A stretch of 9,463 bases of DNA from assembly GCA_031282235.1 (NCBI GenBank), contig JAITED010000097.1, positions 1 to 9,463 on the forward strand. Direction: 5' to 3'. Below, piece after piece: positions 6,579 through 9,463 of this stretch (position 1 is its first letter; each line of letters starts with the position of its first letter). Source of the DNA: Propionibacteriaceae bacterium. Lineage in GTDB: Bacteria; Actinomycetota; Actinomycetes; Propionibacteriales; Propionibacteriaceae. Made by a program: the position numbers and the translations under genes. The notes beneath the pieces were generated by a model. It saw only the letters and a program-made list of their open reading frames with translations, was not told where the DNA came from and did not search any database.

Positions 6579-7667
6579 GTGAGTTTGACTACGCCTGATG
6601 CGCCCGCTGCCAGCGATACGCGCAACGCTCCGGTAGTGGCGCTCATTCCGGCGCTTAACCCGCCGGAGGCGCTGCTGCCGCTGGTCGCTGACTTGGTGGC
6701 GCGGGGCTTGCAGGTCGTCGTGATAGATGACGGTTCCAACGCGGAGGCCCAAGCGATATTTGCGGCGTTGACACCTCCGGTTGTGGTGCTGCGGCATGAG
6801 ACCAACCAGGGTAAAGGGGCAGCGTTGCGTACTGGGATGCGTTGGATCGTCGATTACCCGCCCGACACCGTGGTGGTAACGGTGGACGCGGACGGGCAGC
6901 ATTTGCCGGACGATGTGATACGGGTGGCTGCGGCCGCCACTGCTGGGGATGGCATCGTATTGGGAGTGCGCGGCGACGACGAAACCACCCCGTGGCGCAG
7001 TCGCGCCGGGCACACTGTTACCCGGGTGCTGTTTCGGCTGGTGTTGGGGCAACGGATCAGCGACACCCAAACCGGGCTGCGCGCTTTCCGAGCCACCCTC
7101 ATCCCTTGGCTGCTAAAAATCCCCGGCGACCGCTACGAGTACGAGATGAACATGCTCATCATCGCCGGGCGCGACCAAGTGGCGCTACGCGAAATCCCCA
7201 TCAAAACGGTGTACATAAACCAGAACGCCACCTCGCACTACCGCGCTTTCGCCGACTCATTCCGTATCGCTAAAGGGGTATTCGCATTCGCTGGCTCCAG
7301 CGTCATCTCATTCGGCGTCGATTACGCGCTTTACGCCGCGCTGGTCACTTTGGGGCGCATCTTGGGGATACCGTATGCCGTCACCGGCGCTAACATTTTG
7401 GCGCGCGTCGGCTCTGCCACGCTGAACTACACCTTGAACAAACGCTACGTCTTTCAAGATGACCGCCCCGTTCGCAACAGCGCGCTACGCTACGCCCTGC
7501 TTGCGGTCGGCATTCTCATCGGCAACACCGCCGTGTTGACGCTGCTCACCAACAGCGGCATCAACGTTTATCTGGCAAAGGCGGCCGTTGAGGTGGTGTT
7601 TTCCCTTGCCAGCTACACGCTGCAGCGCTCAGTAGTGTTCAACCGCAACGGAACCCCGCATGTCTGA
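6579..7667 (+). CDS. GT2 family glycosyltransferase fused to a GtrA-like membrane domain
   Basis: A two-domain protein of 362 residues from GTG 6579 (366 if ATG 6567 is used). Residues 18-230 are a DPM1/GtrB-like GT2 domain: VALIPALN (20-27), the nucleotide-binding DDGS (50-53), NQGKGAALRTG (76-86), the metal-binding DADGQH (103-108), SDTQTGLRAF (161-170) and YEYEMNML (186-193). Residues 234-352 form a GtrA domain with about four membrane helices, including the NYTLNKRYVF segment (283-292). By family knowledge GtrB-type enzymes transfer a sugar from a nucleotide donor to polyprenyl phosphate and GtrA proteins are thought to flip the product outward; fusion puts both steps in one protein. The sugar is unknown. 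It heads a three-gene operon and overlaps the next gene by eight bases (ATGTCTGA). Confidence 0.92.
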   Translation: MSLTTPDAPAASDTRNAPVVALIPALNPPEALLPLVADLVARGLQVVVIDDGSNAEAQAIFAALTPPVVVLRHETNQGKGAALRTGMRWIVDYPPDTVVVTVDADGQHLPDDVIRVAAAATAGDGIVLGVRGDDETTPWRSRAGHTVTRVLFRLVLGQRISDTQTGLRAFRATLIPWLLKIPGDRYEYEMNMLIIAGRDQVALREIPIKTVYINQNATSHYRAFADSFRIAKGVFAFAGSSVISFGVDYALYAALVTLGRILGIPYAVTGANILARVGSATLNYTLNKRYVFQDDRPVRNSALRYALLAVGILIGNTAVLTLLTNSGINVYLAKAAVEVVFSLASYTLQRSVVFNRNGTPHV

Positions 7668-8652
7668 GACCGCAGCGAGCACCGACCGTATCAGACGCAG
7701 GTTCGCTTGGAGTTTCGCGCTGGTTATCACCTTGTTCACCGCGTTTGTGCTGTTGGAGGCGTTCGTAATCCCGCGTGCCGGTGGGGGCGCGTTGGAGGCT
7801 CCGACGTTCACGCCGCCGCCGTCAACCAGCAGCCCGGAGGCGAGCGCAACACCGACCCCAACACCCACTCCCACCCCGGAACCTTGGCCGCCAGCGCCGC
7901 CGCTGGGGATGCAGCGCACCTCCCCCGTGCGTAGCTACGTGGATAAGACTCGAAAAATCGCGGTGTCTACGTATCACATCTTCGACTCCGACGTATACGT
8001 CGCGGACATCAAAGTTAGCGACGTGTCCGAACTCAAAACCGCGTTCGCGCAGGGTACGTATGGGCGCAACATCACCCAGAAACTCTCCACTATGGCAGCC
8101 GATGTTGGGTCGATTGTTGCCATAAATGGTGACTATTATGGCGCACGCAGCAGCGGATATGTGATTAGGAATGGTCAACTGTTCCGGGAGCGCAGCGCAG
8201 GTTCCGGGCAGGAAGATATGGTCATTTGGTGGGATGGCCACAGCAGCATCGTGAATGAGGGGGAGCAAAGTGCCGCAGATTTGATGGCGAATGGGGCCGT
8301 GCAAACCTGGTCTTTTGGCCCAGCGCTCATCAAAGATGGCGTGGTGGTGGTCGGCAATAGTTCACTGCCGTATCACGCCAACACTCCAAACCCGCGTACC
8401 GCTATCGCTGAAGTGGAACCACTGCACTACCTGCTGGTGGTGGTTGACGGTCGCACCTCAGCCTCCGCTGGGCTCACATTACAACGCCTCGCAGATTTGC
8501 TGGCTAAGTTCGGGGTACGCAACGCCTACAACTTAGACGGCGGCGGCACCACAGCTATGTGTTGGGGGGATAAGGTGATAAATCGCCCAGTAGGTGATGG
8601 TGCCACCGGTAACGTGCAAGAAAGGTGGATAAGTGACATTATCTACGCCTAA
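7660..8652 (+). CDS. Membrane-anchored phosphodiester glycosidase family protein (NAGPA domain)
   Basis: A 330-residue protein with a basic N-terminus (RIRRR, 10-14), one signal-anchor helix (about 15-37), a Pro/Thr-rich extracellular linker (about 47-82, with alternating TP at 64-73) and a NAGPA-type catalytic domain (about 100-330). Characteristic segments are INGDYY (155-160), GYVIRNGQL (166-174), WSFGPALIKDG (217-227), NPRTAIA (244-250), VVDGR (261-265) and NLDGGGTTAM (291-300). Relatives cleave N-acetylglucosamine-1-phosphodiesters (human uncovering enzyme) or related phosphodiester-linked sugars in bacteria, where they are often labelled exopolysaccharide proteins. Its active domain should lie outside the membrane. 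The ATG overlaps the end of the GT2-GtrA gene and only a weak GGA precedes it, so translation is probably coupled. The natural substrate is inferred only from context. Confidence 0.88.
   Translation: MSETAASTDRIRRRFAWSFALVITLFTAFVLLEAFVIPRAGGGALEAPTFTPPPSTSSPEASATPTPTPTPTPEPWPPAPPLGMQRTSPVRSYVDKTRKIAVSTYHIFDSDVYVADIKVSDVSELKTAFAQGTYGRNITQKLSTMAADVGSIVAINGDYYGARSSGYVIRNGQLFRERSAGSGQEDMVIWWDGHSSIVNEGEQSAADLMANGAVQTWSFGPALIKDGVVVVGNSSLPYHANTPNPRTAIAEVEPLHYLLVVVDGRTSASAGLTLQRLADLLAKFGVRNAYNLDGGGTTAMCWGDKVINRPVGDGATGNVQERWISDIIYA
7849..7878 (+). repeat. Degenerate hexanucleotide (ACNCCN) repeat encoding a Thr-Pro run
   Basis: Five consecutive six-base units of the form ACNCCN encode (Thr-Pro)x5 in the linker of the phosphodiester glycosidase. 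Third positions vary, so the repeat is kept mainly at protein level. Such TP runs act as stiff, wall-spanning linkers. Confidence 0.7.
8621..8628 (+). promoter_or_regulatory. Ribosome binding site of the third operon gene
   Basis: AAAGGTGG, inside the end of the phosphodiester glycosidase gene, lies four bases before the GTG at 8633. It supports that start, which overlaps the upstream gene by 20 bases. Confidence 0.55.
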
Positions 8653-9214
8653 ACCTGCGCGCCGGGGGTTGCCCGCTGCCGCTGCCGTATCAGAGGGTGC
8701 CGTTGCCGATACGCCGGAATCATCCGACACCATCCCCCCAGTTCCCCCGACTCCCCCACCCGACGCTCCCACCTCATCCGCAACCCCAACCCCACCAGCC
8801 CCCGAAACCGGTGCGGGAACAACCAGATTAGGTGCTGCCCCGACCCGTTGGCGCACGACGCGGATTTGGTTGGGAGTCGCGGCGGGTTGCGGCGTATTTT
8901 CATTCGGATACGAGCAGTTCTCACACGGGGTCATCTCTTGGTGGATGGTGTTTTTGTTCGCTTGGCCACTGCTGCTTGGCGCACTACCATACGCCGTAAT
9001 CGCACTGCGACTAGGGAAAACAGGTGATACCCGTTACCGCTACCCGTGGACGCGCCTGCTATACGCCGCCGGGGTAGCCGCCTTGACCCTAGGTTCAGCC
9101 AGCACCGGAGTGTTCCAAATCTTCGGCTCCCCCAGCGACTATACGTTCATCTACTGGGTAGCGGGTAGCGCGCTACTGCTAGCCGCCGCCGTAAGCCGCC
9201 TGCTCAAAAAGTAG
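8633..9214 (+). CDS. Four-helix membrane protein of unknown function
   Basis: I do not recognise a named family. The 193-residue protein has a low-complexity Pro/Ala/Thr/Ser-rich N-terminal tail (about 1-70, densest at 35-60) and then four predicted membrane helices at roughly 78-94, 101-126, 139-161 and 171-190, ending with SRLLKK. The basic TRWRTTR (71-77) just before helix 1 suggests the tail stays in the cytoplasm. The loop between helices 1 and 2 holds YEQFSHGVIS (93-102); a similar '(Y)E-x-F-S-H-G-V' loop occurs, from memory, in small uncharacterised membrane proteins of other Gram-positive bacteria. GTG 8633 has a good ribosome site and overlaps the glycosidase gene by 20 bases, so it belongs to that operon. 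A role with the glycan genes is inferred from position only. Confidence 0.75.
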   Translation: MTLSTPKPARRGLPAAAAVSEGAVADTPESSDTIPPVPPTPPPDAPTSSATPTPPAPETGAGTTRLGAAPTRWRTTRIWLGVAAGCGVFSFGYEQFSHGVISWWMVFLFAWPLLLGALPYAVIALRLGKTGDTRYRYPWTRLLYAAGVAALTLGSASTGVFQIFGSPSDYTFIYWVAGSALLLAAAVSRLLKK

Positions 9215-9218
9215 CCAA

Positions 9219-9463
9219 TTACACCGGTTTTACGGTGAAAGTGGTGGTTTTGTCGGCGTAGCTGATTTGGATTACAGCGGATTCCGGCGCAGCGGGGGTC
9301 TCAGCGGGCGGTTGCGCGGGTGCGGCGGGTGCGGCAGGTGCGGCAACAGCAACGGGAGTGGCGACTGACTTCGGGCCTTGGTCTCTGGTGGAGAAGAACT
9401 TCTCGGCCACCTGAGGGAACATGGCGTAGGTGAGTACATCCTCCTCGCTGCCGTCGTAACCTT
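9219..9463 (-). CDS. Carboxyltransferase 5S / oxaloacetate decarboxylase alpha-type subunit, C-terminal end (truncated by window edge)
   Basis: The frame enters from the right edge; 80 residues are visible, so the ATG at 9422 is internal. The segment GSEEDVLTYAMFPQVAEKFF, encoded at about 9395-9454, is typical of the C-terminal PYC/OadA region shared by the methylmalonyl-CoA carboxyltransferase 5S subunit, oxaloacetate decarboxylase alpha and pyruvate carboxylase subunit B. An Ala/Pro-rich linker follows (about 9276-9358) and then a short tail ending TFTVKPV. There is no biotin domain with an AMKM site, so biotin must be on a separate protein, as in the Propionibacterium transcarboxylase, where 5S moves carboxyl groups between biotin on the 1.3S subunit and pyruvate/oxaloacetate. 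The catalytic TIM barrel is outside the window. It converges with the four-helix protein gene, with four bases between stops. Confidence 0.8.
   Translation of the reverse strand, partial: GYDGSEEDVLTYAMFPQVAEKFFSTRDQGPKSVATPVAVAAPAAPAAPAQPPAETPAAPESAVIQISYADKTTTFTVKPV

Noticed and set aside
6462..7070. 202-codon minus-strand frame antisense to the SDR end and the GT2 domain
   Set aside because: Arg/His/Gln-rich translation without hydrophobic or motif structure, and it spans two unrelated plus-strand genes and a promoter.
8101..8280. Local drop in GC (about 54% by hand count) inside the phosphodiester glycosidase gene
   Set aside because: It covers Asn/Asp/Tyr/Ile-rich catalytic motifs that need AT-richer codons, and reading frame and domain are continuous. 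Not enough to claim recombination.
9222..9237. Hairpin CACCG-GTTTTA-CGGTG at the convergent 3' ends of the last two genes
   Set aside because: Five base pairs with no U-tract on either strand, and it lies in the coding end of the 5S-type gene.
1..9463. Search for tRNA, rRNA, CRISPR repeats, insertion-sequence ends, transposase or phage genes
   Set aside because: None found by reading both strands. The window is tightly packed with chromosomal genes, and no direct repeats flank any block.

Overview
This is a GC-rich, gene-dense bacterial chromosomal window and almost certainly actinobacterial (Actinomycetota). The main reasons are an actinobacterial-type CarD transcription regulator followed by ispD and ispF, the actinobacterial form of IspF (IGNTPK segment), and frequent G/ATG starts placed 6-7 bases after a TANNNT -10 box with no usable Shine-Dalgarno, the pattern of leaderless mRNAs. 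A transcarboxylase-type 5S subunit at the right edge fits a propionate/succinate-forming member such as Actinomycetaceae or Propionibacteriales; the family is an inference. I see no mobile element, CRISPR array, tRNA, rRNA or integration scar. No gene-free stretch exceeds 150 bases.

Layout. (1) 1-927, +: C-terminal part of a DUF2207 membrane protein, cut by the window edge. (2) 951-1820, +: purC, from its own apparently leaderless promoter, ending in a 4-base tail-to-tail overlap with ispF. (3) 1817-3485, -: the carD-ispD-ispF operon, with an essential-type RNA polymerase regulator ahead of two MEP isoprenoid genes; ispD and ispF share a stop/start. (4) 3632-4876, +: an MFS exporter of the YnfM type, divergent from carD. 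(5) 4915-5664, -: gpmA, phosphoglycerate mutase. (6) 5775-6527, +: an NADP-type short-chain dehydrogenase, divergent from gpmA. (7) 6579-9214, +: a three-gene, overlapping operon: a GT2 glycosyltransferase fused to a GtrA flippase-like domain, a membrane-anchored phosphodiester glycosidase (NAGPA family), and a four-helix membrane protein of unknown function. (8) 9219-9463, -: the C-terminal 80 residues of a 5S/OadA-type carboxyltransferase subunit.

Most of the window is housekeeping metabolism. The least described part is the operon at 6579-9214. The GT2-GtrA protein probably charges a polyprenyl phosphate with a sugar and helps it across the membrane, and the glycosidase acts outside on sugar-phosphodiester bonds. 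No GT-C transferase that would use the lipid-linked sugar is present here. The third protein carries a distinctive YEQFSHGVIS segment and has no function I can name. The other notable signal is regulatory: five transcription units share the same -10/start-codon geometry, while genes inside operons mostly carry ordinary ribosome binding sites.
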